Source: Zoogloeaceae bacterium
Lineage (GTDB): Bacteria > Pseudomonadota > Gammaproteobacteria > Burkholderiales > Rhodocyclaceae
Reading direction: 5' to 3'
NCBI GenBank assembly: GCA_024235655.1
Contig: JACKLY010000001.1
Coordinates: forward strand, 620,001 to 684,000
Length of the DNA stretch: 64,000 nt
The notes beneath the pieces are model-generated. The model searched no databases. It was given only the letters and a program-made list of their open reading frames with translations, and had not been told where the DNA came from. Below, piece by piece: positions 18,224 to 26,983 of the stretch (positions within the stretch are counted from its first letter, which is position 1; each line of letters starts with the position of its first letter). The position numbers and the translations under genes are program-made.

Positions 18224-19276
18224 TCAATTAGTCAGTGCGGGCAGGAGTTGATGGCTGAGACGTGACTTCCAGTTATGGTGGGCAAGGAATGCGGCATGCC
18301 CGGCGGCAGCGATAGCCTGGCGTGCTTCCGGGTGCGCCAGGTAATGGCGAACCTTTTCGACGAGTTCGCGAGAGGAACGGAAAGTCTCGATTTCCGTGCC
18401 AATCTCGAACAGTTCGGCTAGTTCGTCGCAATGGTCCGTGAGCAGGAAACAACCGGCGGCCAGCGCTTCAAAGATGCGCAGGTTGATGCCGGTTTCGGCG
18501 CCGTAGAAATCGGTGCGCGTGATATTGAGCACGATCTTTGACTCGCCGAGCATGCGGTGTAGCTCCTCGCCCCAGACCGGTCGGTCGTCGATGCGTGTGC
18601 GCAGTTGAGGCGAGATCAGCGGGAAGTTGCGCTGCCAACGATTGCCACGAACCGTGACATGATCCCTGATGCCCTCAAGCAGGAAGATTCGGCGCAGGTC
18701 GCCGCTCCCGACGAAGAGGACGTCGGTCGGCTGCTTGCTGCGCTCGGTCGCGATCGGTTTGGCACCGAAGGGCACGAAGACGGCGTCCAGCCCGCGCGTA
18801 TCGCGGAAGAAGCGCGTCGTTACCGCCGAGCACGAGAGGATGCGGTCATAGACGGGCAGCTCGTTCTCGACGAAAAAGATGAATTCGCGCCGGCGGCTAT
18901 ACAGGTTGCAGGTGTCGGTGTCGTAGAGGAAGAGGCCGGCCTTCGCCTCGTCGGCCAGTCGACGCAGCAGGCTCGGGCTGAAAAATTTGTAGATGAAGCC
19001 GACGACGAGGAGGTGGCTCGGTTGCTCGCGCGCGATCAGGTCGCGCAGGTCGCGTTCGACAAGCTTCGGCAGAAAGTAGAATCCATCGCGGTCCGTACCC
19101 CGGTTACGCAGCTTGGCGTAGGCCGAATGGGCGCCATAGAAGGCCCGACGTGGCGCCTGCAGGCAGTCGAAATGCGTCGCCGCAACGCCCAGTTCGACTA
19201 GCGTCTCGCAGATTTCGCGGCCGAGCGGTACGCCGCCGATACCGTCGAGGACGAGAATCTTGCGCACCTTGCTCAT
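18224..19276 (-). CDS. CgeB-like glycosyltransferase
   Basis: This 350-residue protein has a GT-B-like layout ending with a segment typical of the CgeB/Glyco_trans_1_2 group: GINLRIFEALAAGCFLLTD followed by EIGTEIETFRS. The N-terminus (KILVLDGIGGVPLGREICETL) fits a Rossmann half. The start is ATG at 19276, in an ATGA overlap with the upstream heptosyltransferase-like gene and with AAGGA in front. A longer open frame upstream is spurious. It probably transfers a sugar in LPS core or outer-core assembly. Confidence 0.85.
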   Translation of the reverse strand: MSKVRKILVLDGIGGVPLGREICETLVELGVAATHFDCLQAPRRAFYGAHSAYAKLRNRGTDRDGFYFLPKLVERDLRDLIAREQPSHLLVVGFIYKFFSPSLLRRLADEAKAGLFLYDTDTCNLYSRRREFIFFVENELPVYDRILSCSAVTTRFFRDTRGLDAVFVPFGAKPIATERSKQPTDVLFVGSGDLRRIFLLEGIRDHVTVRGNRWQRNFPLISPQLRTRIDDRPVWGEELHRMLGESKIVLNITRTDFYGAETGINLRIFEALAAGCFLLTDHCDELAELFEIGTEIETFRSSRELVEKVRHYLAHPEARQAIAAAGHAAFLAHHNWKSRLSHQLLPALTN

Positions 19277-20280
19277 GAGAAGGTCCTTCGTGCAGCGAGG
19301 ACGTCGCCGACACCGACGAAGGGCTTCCATATCTCGCCGCGGAAGCCGGGCAGGGTCAGGCGCGGACAGACGACCCGGGCAGGCGCCCAGTCGGGCCGCC
19401 AGTGAAACTTCGGATTTTTCTTGCGGTAGATGGTGATGACCGGCACGCCGAGGAAGGAGGCGAGATGGCCATTGCCCGAGTCGTTGGCAATCACCGCGCC
19501 GGATTCGTAGAGGTAGGCTGCCAGCTCGCCGATGTCGTGGAATACCGGTGTCTCGAAGCGGTTGCCCGGCATTTTCCGCCAGCGCTCGTGATTCGTCGGG
19601 GCGACGACGATCTTCGGCTCGTCGCCCTGCGACTGCAGCATGCGACACAGCTTCAGGAAGGCGCGCGGCGGCCAGTCCTTCTTCTGCGGCCAGGCCGAAT
19701 CCGGGCTGACGACGATGCGCCGGGCATGGCGGCGCAATTGCAGTCCGGCCGGCGGCGTCAGTGCCACGGTACGCGTCAGTTGCGCGAGGCCCATGCGCTT
19801 CTGCATGTATTCGAGCGTGATGTCGACGACGCTTTCGGTCGTGTAGTCGCGGTCACGGATGGAGCCGCCGCAATCGAGCAGCCCCTGCAGCGCGGCAAAG
19901 ATTTCCGGCGCCAGCGTTGCACGCTTGGTTTCGGTCAGGTTGAAGCTCCAGTCGTCCGGCGTCTTCTGGCAGATCAGCAGCCACTTGCGCCGCATCGCAT
20001 CAGTTGTCGCGGCGTCCATGCGGTCGCGCAGAAACTGCGGCGGGCTCATGATGACCAGATCGAAATCGGCGAGCGCGGCATCCATGTCGTCGGCCGTCGG
20101 GTAGGGGCGAATCTCGAACTGCGGCAGCCAGGCGCGTAGCTGGTAGCCGATGTTGCCGAAGTAGGTGACGGCAAAGCCGTTCAGGCGCAGATTTTCGGCC
20201 ATCATCAGGTAGATCAGGCCGTCGCCGAGCGAGCTGAAGGCGACCAGCGCGATGCGGGCCTGGGCTGTCGGCGCGCTCAT
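19273..20280 (-). CDS. Family 9 glycosyltransferase (heptosyltransferase-like)
   Basis: The 335-residue protein resembles ADP-heptose:LPS heptosyltransferases. It has an N-terminal nucleotide-free domain (ALVAFSSLGDGLIYLMMAENL) and the C-terminal GT9 signature NDSGNGHLASFLGVPVITIY near residues 266-285, preceded by IVVSPDSAWPQKKDWP, which resembles the family's P-S...W motif. The usual TGPTHLA-like segment reads SGNGHLA, so the donor may not be ADP-heptose. It is coupled by 4-nt overlaps on both sides. Confidence 0.86.
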   Translation of the reverse strand: MSAPTAQARIALVAFSSLGDGLIYLMMAENLRLNGFAVTYFGNIGYQLRAWLPQFEIRPYPTADDMDAALADFDLVIMSPPQFLRDRMDAATTDAMRRKWLLICQKTPDDWSFNLTETKRATLAPEIFAALQGLLDCGGSIRDRDYTTESVVDITLEYMQKRMGLAQLTRTVALTPPAGLQLRRHARRIVVSPDSAWPQKKDWPPRAFLKLCRMLQSQGDEPKIVVAPTNHERWRKMPGNRFETPVFHDIGELAAYLYESGAVIANDSGNGHLASFLGVPVITIYRKKNPKFHWRPDWAPARVVCPRLTLPGFRGEIWKPFVGVGDVLAARRTFS

Positions 20281-21380
20281 GCCGCGAGTCCCTGCCGCAC
20301 CATCGGCAGCGAGAAGAAGCGCTGCCGGGCGGCTTCGTCCGAAAAATGGCGGCTTAAGCGCTCGAAGGCATTGGCGGCAGCGTGCGCCGACGCGAAGAAG
20401 GTCACGAGCTTGTCGGCCAGCGCCGCCGCGTCACGCAGCGGGAACAGCCGATCCGGATCGGCGACGACCTCCGGTGCGCCGCCGCAGTCGGTAGCCATCA
20501 CTGGTACGCCGGCGACCATGGCTTCCAGCAGCACCATGCCGAAGGGCTCGTGATCGGAGCTGAGCGCGAACAGGTCGAAGGCCGAGAAATAGCGGCGAAC
20601 ATCCGCCACCTGGCCGAGGAAGCACACGCGGTCGGTGATGCCGAGGCTTACGGCCTGCGCTTTCAATGCCGTATCCAGCGGACCGCTGCCGGCGATTGCC
20701 AGCAACGTACCGGCAGGCAGACGCGGCAGCGCCGCGGCGAAGCCCGTGATCAGCGTCGCCTGATCCTTGTCCGGATGCAGGCGGCCGACATTGCCGATCA
20801 CCGGCACCTCCTGTGGCAGGCCGAGCGCTTCGCGCGCCGCCTCGCGTGGCACGATCGCTTCTTGTGCAGCAGCGACGTCGAGCCGGTTGTGCAGCGTTGC
20901 GATCTTCTCGTCTGGCCAGCCGGGCAGGCAGCGGCGGATGTCGTCGCGCACGGCATCCGAGACGGCGAGCAGCGACAGGCGTTTGCGGAAGGCATTGGCA
21001 AACCAGCGGCGCGCGGCGCGCCTGTAGTCGCCGAAGGCATGATGGACGCTGATCACCGGCAGCTTCGTCGCCAGGCAGGCGATGTAGGTCGGCTTGGCGC
21101 GGTGCGCAATGACCAGTGCGAAATCGCGGCTGGCCGCAATCTTCCGGAGCGCACGGATCGCTGCCAGCTTGAGGCCGCCGACGGCATTGCTGCTGAAATC
21201 GAGGAAGATCACCTCATCGGACGCCGACACCCGTCGCACGGCCTCGCTCGGCTCGCCGGTCAGATAGACGGTGAGCACCTTGTACGGTGACCCCTTGAAC
21301 AGCGCCGCATACTGGCGTGCGACGTCGGCGAAGGGGCCGTAGTGCGAATGGCAGAACTGAAGGATCCAGCGTTCGGCCAT
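20277..21380 (-). CDS. Family 4 glycosyltransferase
   Basis: This 367-residue GT-B enzyme shows the GT4 pattern: an N-terminal acceptor half, VIGNVGRLHPDKDQATLITGF at the domain junction, and HEPFGMVLLEAMVAGVPVMATDCGG with the EX7E pair near residues 263-272. It starts 4 nt after the carbamoyltransferase gene. In Pseudomonas LPS core clusters a GT4 gene adjoins a carbamoyltransferase in the same way; the exact sugar here is not known. Confidence 0.88.
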   Translation of the reverse strand: MAERWILQFCHSHYGPFADVARQYAALFKGSPYKVLTVYLTGEPSEAVRRVSASDEVIFLDFSSNAVGGLKLAAIRALRKIAASRDFALVIAHRAKPTYIACLATKLPVISVHHAFGDYRRAARRWFANAFRKRLSLLAVSDAVRDDIRRCLPGWPDEKIATLHNRLDVAAAQEAIVPREAAREALGLPQEVPVIGNVGRLHPDKDQATLITGFAAALPRLPAGTLLAIAGSGPLDTALKAQAVSLGITDRVCFLGQVADVRRYFSAFDLFALSSDHEPFGMVLLEAMVAGVPVMATDCGGAPEVVADPDRLFPLRDAAALADKLVTFFASAHAAANAFERLSRHFSDEAARQRFFSLPMVRQGLAA

Positions 21381-21384
21381 GGTC

Positions 21385-23154
21385 TCAGGCCGCCTTCACC
21401 GAATCCTTGACGACGAGAATGTCTTCCATGATCAGGTACTGCAGGTCGGAGCCGAAGAACATGTTCAGCGCGTCGGTCGGCGAGCAGATCATCGGTTCAC
21501 CGCGGCGGTTGAGCGAGGTGTTGAGGACGACGCCGTTGCCGGTCAGTTTTTCCAGTTCGAGCATCAGGTCGTAGTAGCGCGGATTGAACTCGCGTTTGAG
21601 CACCTGCGCGCGCGAGGTGCCGTCCTCGTGCACGACTTCCGGCACGCGGGTCTTCCACTCTTCGGCGACCTCAAAGGTGAAGGTCATGAACGGTGCCGGG
21701 TGGTCGCTGCCGAGCATCTGCGGGCCGACGCTGTCGAGCATGCTCGGGCAGAAAGGGCGCCAGCGTTCGCGGAATTTGATCTGCTCGTTGATGCGGTCGG
21801 CGACGCCGGCAGCACTCGGGCAGCCGAGGATCGAGCGGCCGCCGAGGGCGCGTGGGCCGAATTCCATGCGGCCGCGGAACCAGGCCACCGGGTTGCCATC
21901 GGCGAGGATCTGCGCGATCTGCTTCGGTACCTCGACGTCGCCGTTGTCGATCTTCCGCCATTGCGGTTTCGACGGGTGGCGCGCGCAGGCGGCAATCACG
22001 TCCTCGTTGCTGTAGGCCGGGCCGAGGTAGACGTGTTCCATCTTCTCGACCGGAACGCCGCGTTGCACGGAAACGTAGGAGGCGGCGCCGATCGCCGTGC
22101 CCGCGTCGCCGGAGGCCGGCTGCACGAACAGTTCCTTGAGATCCGGGCGGGCGATGATCTTCTGGTTCAGCTTGACGTTCAACGCGCCGCCGCCGGAGAA
22201 GGCCAGCCGGCCGGTTTCCTTGAGAATGTCGCCAAGGTAGTACTCAATCATCTGCAGCGACAGATCCTCGAACAGCTTCTGCATGCTCGCCGCGTAGTGG
22301 ATGTACGGGTCGTCGGCGATGTCGCCGTGGCGCATCGGGCCGAGCCAGTCGATCAGCTTGGGCGAGAAGTAGTAGCCCCTGCTTTTGCCATTTTCCTTCT
22401 CCTTGTAGCGGCGGAAGCCGATCACGTTGGCGTAGTCGGTGTTGACGATCAGTTCGCCGTTCTCGAACTTCGCCAGCCGCGAGAAATCGTACTTCGTCGG
22501 ATCGCCGTAGGGTGCCATTCCCATGACCTTGTACTCGCCGTCGAGCATCTCGAAGCCGAGGTACTCGGTGAGTGCGCCGTAGAGGCCGCCGAGCGAATCC
22601 GGGTCGTAGAACTCCTTGATCTTGGTGATCTTGCCGTTCTCGCCGACGCCGAAGAAGGTCGTCGCGTATTCGCCCTTGCCGTCGATGCCGAGGATTGCCG
22701 TCTTCTCGGTGAAACCCGAGCAATGGTAGGCCGAGGAGGCGTGCGCGAGGTGGTGCTCGACCGGCACGATCTCGACCTTCGTGAGATCGAAACCCAGTTG
22801 CACAAGGCACCACTCGATGCGCTTCTTGTAGCGGAAATAGCGACGGTTGCCGGTGAGGATCGCATCAAGCGAACGATCCGGCGCGTACCAGTAGCGCTTC
22901 GCATAGTGCCAGCGCGCCTTCTCGGCGAGGCTGATCGGCGCAAAAGGAACGGCGACGACCTGCACGTCGGCCGGCTTCAGCCCGGCGAACTCGAGGCAGA
23001 ACTTCGCCGCCTCGTACGGCATGCGGTTTTTTGCGTGCTTGTCGCGGACGAAGCGTTCCTCTTCAGCGGCGGCAAGCAGCTTGCCGTCAACATAGAGAGC
23101 AGCAGAAGGGTCGTGCGTCAGTGCGCCGGATAGTCCTAGTACGGTCAGTGCCAA
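21385..23154 (-). CDS. Carbamoyltransferase (NodU/CmcH family)
   Basis: The 589-residue product transfers a carbamoyl group from carbamoyl phosphate, through an adenylate intermediate, probably to an LPS core sugar. The N-terminal domain begins VLGLSGALTHDPSAAL, carries EHHLAHASSAYH near 133-143 and GIDGKGEYATT, and the C-terminal domain has FGPRALGGRSIL and NTSLNRRGEP. The frame begins with TTG at 23154 right at the family start; no ATG is nearby and the ribosome binding site is weak. In Pseudomonas a homologous LPS-cluster gene carbamoylates heptose II, a precedent for the role here. An 85-nt gap separates it from the kinase gene upstream. Confidence 0.9.
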   Translation of the reverse strand: MALTVLGLSGALTHDPSAALYVDGKLLAAAEEERFVRDKHAKNRMPYEAAKFCLEFAGLKPADVQVVAVPFAPISLAEKARWHYAKRYWYAPDRSLDAILTGNRRYFRYKKRIEWCLVQLGFDLTKVEIVPVEHHLAHASSAYHCSGFTEKTAILGIDGKGEYATTFFGVGENGKITKIKEFYDPDSLGGLYGALTEYLGFEMLDGEYKVMGMAPYGDPTKYDFSRLAKFENGELIVNTDYANVIGFRRYKEKENGKSRGYYFSPKLIDWLGPMRHGDIADDPYIHYAASMQKLFEDLSLQMIEYYLGDILKETGRLAFSGGGALNVKLNQKIIARPDLKELFVQPASGDAGTAIGAASYVSVQRGVPVEKMEHVYLGPAYSNEDVIAACARHPSKPQWRKIDNGDVEVPKQIAQILADGNPVAWFRGRMEFGPRALGGRSILGCPSAAGVADRINEQIKFRERWRPFCPSMLDSVGPQMLGSDHPAPFMTFTFEVAEEWKTRVPEVVHEDGTSRAQVLKREFNPRYYDLMLELEKLTGNGVVLNTSLNRRGEPMICSPTDALNMFFGSDLQYLIMEDILVVKDSVKAA

Positions 23155-23239
23155 AATCAGGTCTCTTGCAGTGGTTTCGCCGGAAGCTTGCCGGCGCTAA
23201 GCGCGCAAGTATACCTTCCCTGCGGCATTCTTCGGTAAA

Positions 23240-23923
23240 TCAGATGCTTGCGCCCGGCTTGCCATGCGCGGCGAGCAATTGTCTCCATTCCGCCTCCGAC
23301 CAGACCTGCTGATGCCGTTTCAGTTGTTCCAGATCATGGCGTGCTGCCTTGCCCGGCAGCAGGGGGCGGCGCAGTTTCTCCAGGTCGATCAGCGCGATTT
23401 CCGGTTGACCGTCCTGCCAGCGCACCATGATGTGCTTGTCGTAGAGGCAGCTATGCTGCCAGCCGGCACGGTGCATGATGCCGAGTACGCGGCCGGTTTC
23501 ACTGGCCATCAACTGTCTTGCTGACGCATCGAGCCCGGTCTGGGTGTCGAGGGCGAGAAAGCCGGCCAGTTCCTCGGTGACCAGCACAGCCTCGTAGCCC
23601 TCGGCCGTTTTCCGTTCGCCGTGGAAGACCGGTGTCGGTACGCGCAGGCCAAGCTTCTGCAGGCGTCCGATATTGAGCCGCTCGCGGCTGGCCGTCGGCC
23701 AGCCAAAGGGGTGGTCCAGCGTTCGGCACAGGTGGTTGCACTGCTTCTTGATGTAGTAAAGCGTGTCACCGATGCGTAGCCGCATCATGCCGCTCCAGCC
23801 GTTGCGACGCTGGTTGGGTTCTTCTACCCAGGCGCCGGGGGCATTCCACCAGCCTGTGAAATCCGTGGGCAGTTCGGCTGAGGTATGGGTGGTGTGGTTC
23901 ATGCGGCTGCTTTCATCATTCAT
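23240..23923 (-). CDS. InaA-like LPS kinase family protein
   Basis: This 227-residue protein belongs to the InaA branch of the LPS kinase superfamily. It has a Lys in YYIKKQ, the loop MHRAGWQHSCLYDKHIMV in which Cys stands where the catalytic Asp would be, and LIDLEKLR with the metal-site Asp. The HxCLY form is typical of InaA proteins. The ATG at 23923 overlaps the stop of the acyltransferase gene (ATGA); a second ATG at 23902 is an alternative. Phosphorylation of the LPS core is possible but unproven because of the substituted residue. Confidence 0.83.
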   Translation of the reverse strand: MNDESSRMNHTTHTSAELPTDFTGWWNAPGAWVEEPNQRRNGWSGMMRLRIGDTLYYIKKQCNHLCRTLDHPFGWPTASRERLNIGRLQKLGLRVPTPVFHGERKTAEGYEAVLVTEELAGFLALDTQTGLDASARQLMASETGRVLGIMHRAGWQHSCLYDKHIMVRWQDGQPEIALIDLEKLRRPLLPGKAARHDLEQLKRHQQVWSEAEWRQLLAAHGKPGASI

Positions 23924-24813
23924 GCCGGTGTGGATTTTCGGTAGGGGCGCTCTTCGCCCGGTGGCCGGGTCTTGAAGCGTCGATGCACCCAATAATACTG
24001 TTCCGGCATGGTGCGTACCACCTGCTCGATCCATTCGTTCATGCGCCGGGTATCGGCTTCGACATCCTCCGTCGGGAAGTTTTCCCAGACGTCACCAAAG
24101 CTGACGACATAACCCTCGCCACCCGGCAGCATGCGCGTCACACAGGGCACCACGGCGGCGCCGGCCAGCCGCGACAGGCGGGACAGGCCGGTAATGGTCG
24201 ATGCCGGCACGCCGAAAAAGGGTACGAAGATCGCATCCTTGGCGCGGAAGTCCATGTCCGGAAGGTAGTAGAAGGGTCGGCCGGATTTCATTGCCTTGAC
24301 ACTGGCACGCGGTCCATCGCGCCTTGATAGCAATTGCTGGTCACCAAAGCGGCTGCGCCCACCGAGCAGCAACTTGTCGAATACCGGATTGCTCTGCTCG
24401 GCATAGATGCTGACGATGTCGAAGCGCATGGTCACCGCCACGCCGCCGGCATCAAGACCGACAAAATGCGGCGCCAGCAGCATCACCGGCTTGCCGGCAG
24501 CGCGCAGGGTATGCACCTTGTCTTCGCCTTCGACGCGGACAATGCGCATCAGCCGTTCACGGCTTGCCCACCAGAACAGGCTGCGTTCCAGCATGCTGCG
24601 GCCAAGCACCCGGAAATGTTTGCGTGCAAGCGTCTGCCGGGCGGTCTCGTCAAGCTCGGGAAAACACAGGGCGAGATTGGTGTTGACGATATGCCGTCGT
24701 TTTTTGGCAAAGCGGAAAAGCAGGCTGCCCAGCCCGTTGCCGATTACGGCCAGCAAAGAGAGTGGCAGAAAGTGCAGAACCCAGAGCAGGGCGACGGCGG
24801 CACGGGAAAGCAT
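23920..24813 (-). CDS. Second lipid A acyltransferase (LpxL/HtrB family)
   Basis: The 297-residue protein is an inner-membrane acyltransferase with an N-terminal hydrophobic anchor (about 7-35), the catalytic HX4D motif at 116-121 (HFVGLD) and the C-terminal YYWVHRRFKTRPP, the usual family ending. The ATG at 24813 is chosen by alignment; an upstream in-frame start would add 40 residues of unlike sequence. It is the first gene of the minus-strand LPS operon. With the paralogue at 5976-6848 it should complete the secondary acylation of lipid A. Confidence 0.92.
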   Translation of the reverse strand: MLSRAAVALLWVLHFLPLSLLAVIGNGLGSLLFRFAKKRRHIVNTNLALCFPELDETARQTLARKHFRVLGRSMLERSLFWWASRERLMRIVRVEGEDKVHTLRAAGKPVMLLAPHFVGLDAGGVAVTMRFDIVSIYAEQSNPVFDKLLLGGRSRFGDQQLLSRRDGPRASVKAMKSGRPFYYLPDMDFRAKDAIFVPFFGVPASTITGLSRLSRLAGAAVVPCVTRMLPGGEGYVVSFGDVWENFPTEDVEADTRRMNEWIEQVVRTMPEQYYWVHRRFKTRPPGEERPYRKSTPA

Positions 24814-24914
24814 GGGTGGCAGACAGGTTGATTGGCAGTCCGGAAGAGGCGGAAGTATCACCGGCAACGCTGCTGTGGTCAAACCATGGTCAGGTTGAAG
24901 CGCCGGGCGGGAAA

Positions 24915-24943
24915 TTGCTCCGGGACCAAGCACAACGGATAAT
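24915..24943 (+). promoter_or_regulatory. Promoter of the acetyltransferase-dapF operon
   Basis: TTGCTC (24915-24920) and GATAAT (24938-24943) are separated by exactly 17 nt, a good sigma-70 match, 34 nt before the acetyltransferase ATG. Confidence 0.6.
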
Positions 24944-24977
24944 CGCCTTGGTCATCCATTGTCAGGGCAGCCCGTTC

Positions 24978-25487
24978 ATGCGCACAGAAACCATCATCAC
25001 CCCCGTCCGGCCGGACGATGTCGAGGCCATTGCTGCCCTTGCCCGGGTTGTCTGGCAGCACGCCTACCCCGGCATCATCAGTCAGGCACAGATCGACTAT
25101 ATGCTGGATCAGCGCTACAACACCGCGCAACTGCTGACGGAGCTTGAAAAGCCGGGTTACTGGTGGGATCAGGCCTTTGTCGCCGGAGGACGTGTCGGCT
25201 TTGCTTCCTGCTTTCTGACGGGCGCGCCGGGCGAAATCAAGCTGGACAAGGTCTATGTACATCCGGATTGCCAGCGGGGCGGCGTTGGCGGCGCACTGAT
25301 CGAGCGCGTGCTTGCGCATGGCCGTTCAGCCGGTTGTGCCACCCTGATTCTGGCAGTGAACAAACAGAATGTACGGGCCATCGCCGCTTATGAAAAGACA
25401 GGGTTTACGGTGCGGGAATCGGTGCGCGTCGATATTGGCGGCGGATTTGTCATGGACGACTTTATAATGAGCCGATCCATTGCGTAG
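24978..25487 (+). CDS. GNAT family N-acetyltransferase
   Basis: The 169-residue protein has the GNAT fold: an N-terminal substrate part (RPDDVEAIAALARVVW) and the acetyl-CoA site VYVHPDCQRGGVGGALIERVL, then LAVNKQNVRAIAAYEKTGF. It acetylates an amine of unknown identity. The ATG at 24978 follows the predicted promoter; upstream in-frame codons are not conserved-looking. It ends 6 nt before dapF, so it is probably co-transcribed with it. Confidence 0.87.
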   Translation: MRTETIITPVRPDDVEAIAALARVVWQHAYPGIISQAQIDYMLDQRYNTAQLLTELEKPGYWWDQAFVAGGRVGFASCFLTGAPGEIKLDKVYVHPDCQRGGVGGALIERVLAHGRSAGCATLILAVNKQNVRAIAAYEKTGFTVRESVRVDIGGGFVMDDFIMSRSIA

Positions 25488-25493
25488 GTTGCC

Positions 25494-26324
25494 ATGAAGA
25501 TCAAATTCTCAAAAATGCACGGCCTGGGTAACGATTTTGTCGTGCTTGATGGCGTTCGCCAGTCGATTGACCTGTCGCCGGCCCAGCTGCGTCTGCTCGC
25601 CAGCCGCAACTTCGGAATCGGGTGTGACCAGATCCTGCTGGTTGAAAAGCCGTCGCAGGCCGGCGTCGATTTCCGTTACCGCATCTTCAATGCCGATGGC
25701 GGCGAGGTCGAGCAGTGCGGCAACGGTGCACGCTGCTTCGTTCGGTTTGTCCACGATCAGGGCTTGACCGACAAGCGCGAGATTCGTGTCGAAACCCTGT
25801 GTGGTGTGATTGCGCCCCGTCTGGAGGATAACGGTCTGGTGACCGTGGATATGGGTGTACCGGTCTTTGATCCGGAGCGTATTCCCTTTGTCAGTCCATC
25901 CTCTGCGGTTGTGCAGCCCTTGATGGTGGGTGACCACGAAGTCATGATTACAGCCATCTCAATGGGCAACCCGCATGCGGTGCAAGTAGTGCCCGATGTG
26001 GATACTGCCCCGGTAACCAGGGAAGGCCCACAGATCGAAGCGCACCCGCGTTTTCCCCGGCGAGTGAATGCCGGATTCATGCAGATTCTTGATCGCTCGG
26101 CCATTCGTCTGCGAGTGTTCGAGCGGGGTGCGGGTGAAACCCTGGCCTGCGGTACTGGTGCTTGCGCAGCCGTGGTCGCCGGGATCAGTCGTGGCCTGGT
26201 CGATTCGCCGGTGCGCGTTGAGACACGCGGGGGGGAGCTGAGCATCGCCTGGTCCGGTGCCGGTACGCCGGTGCTGATGACCGGTCCAGCCGTTACAGTA
26301 TTTACGGGAGAGATAGAACTATGA
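25494..26324 (+). CDS. dapF: Diaminopimelate epimerase
   Basis: DapF interconverts LL- and meso-diaminopimelate for lysine and peptidoglycan synthesis in the cytosol. The 276-residue length fits the family. The two catalytic cysteines are C75 in QCGNGARC and C219 in ACGTGA, and the N-terminus [11 protein letters not shown] is diagnostic. It overlaps the DUF484 gene by 4 nt and sits in the widespread dapF-DUF484-xerC order. lysA, the next user of meso-DAP, is in this window at 46105-47349. Confidence 0.97.
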   Translation: MKIKFSKMHGLGNDFVVLDGVRQSIDLSPAQLRLLASRNFGIGCDQILLVEKPSQAGVDFRYRIFNADGGEVEQCGNGARCFVRFVHDQGLTDKREIRVETLCGVIAPRLEDNGLVTVDMGVPVFDPERIPFVSPSSAVVQPLMVGDHEVMITAISMGNPHAVQVVPDVDTAPVTREGPQIEAHPRFPRRVNAGFMQILDRSAIRLRVFERGAGETLACGTGACAAVVAGISRGLVDSPVRVETRGGELSIAWSGAGTPVLMTGPAVTVFTGEIEL

Positions 26325-26983
26325 GAGCCGATGAAGTTGCGCATTACCTGCAGAACACGCCGCAATTCTTTGAGCAGTATGCGGATCTGATGGCACAGAT
26401 TGCCATTCCGCATCCGCATGGCGGCCGCGCCATCTCGATTACCGAGCGGCAGATGCTGACCCTGCGTGACAAGAACCGGCAGCTTGAAGCCAAGCTGGTC
26501 GAGCTGATCGGTTTCGGCGAGGAAAACGATGCCATCAGCGAGAAGATGCAGCGGCTGGCGGTGGCGCTGATCGCGGCCTATACCTTTCCGGCGGTGGTGC
26601 ATACGCTGGGCTACCACCTCAAGGAAGACTTTGCCATTCCACAGGTTGCCATTCGACTGTGGAGTCTGCCGGCAGGGGAACGCGACGATCTGCCCGAGTT
26701 TGCCGAGGTCAGCCAGGAATTGCAGGTTTTTGCCGAAACACTGACCCATCCCTTCTGTGGTTCCACTGCCGGTTTCGAAACCTCGACCTGGTTCGGGGAG
26801 GCGTCCACCAATATCCGCTCGCAGGCATTGATTGCCTTGCGCAGTGGCGGCGGCACCATCGGCATGATTGCGCTCGGTGCCTACGATGTCGAGCGTTTCT
26901 ACGCAGGCATGGGAACGATCTATCTCGAACGCCTTGGCGACATGGCTTCCGCAGCCATCGCCCGTACCCTCGGCACTGCATGA
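26321..26983 (+). CDS. DUF484 family protein
   Basis: This 220-residue protein is the conserved partner found between dapF and xerC in many proteobacteria. It begins with a short helical part ([22 protein letters not shown] and the [17 protein letters not shown] segment) and continues with a GAF-like region. Its function is not established. It overlaps dapF and xerC by 4 nt on each side, so all three are translated together. Confidence 0.92.
   Translation: MRADEVAHYLQNTPQFFEQYADLMAQIAIPHPHGGRAISITERQMLTLRDKNRQLEAKLVELIGFGEENDAISEKMQRLAVALIAAYTFPAVVHTLGYHLKEDFAIPQVAIRLWSLPAGERDDLPEFAEVSQELQVFAETLTHPFCGSTAGFETSTWFGEASTNIRSQALIALRSGGGTIGMIALGAYDVERFYAGMGTIYLERLGDMASAAIARTLGTA

Noticed and set aside
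19277..19648. Upstream extension of the CgeB-like transferase
   Set aside because: The extra 124 residues are Arg/Pro-rich shadow of the GT9 gene; the ATG at 19276 with AAGGA and an ATGA overlap is a better start.
21379..23133. 584-codon open frame antisense to the carbamoyltransferase gene
   Set aside because: Low-complexity, Val/Ala/Arg/Asp-rich translation with no motifs; the opposite strand encodes a clear enzyme.
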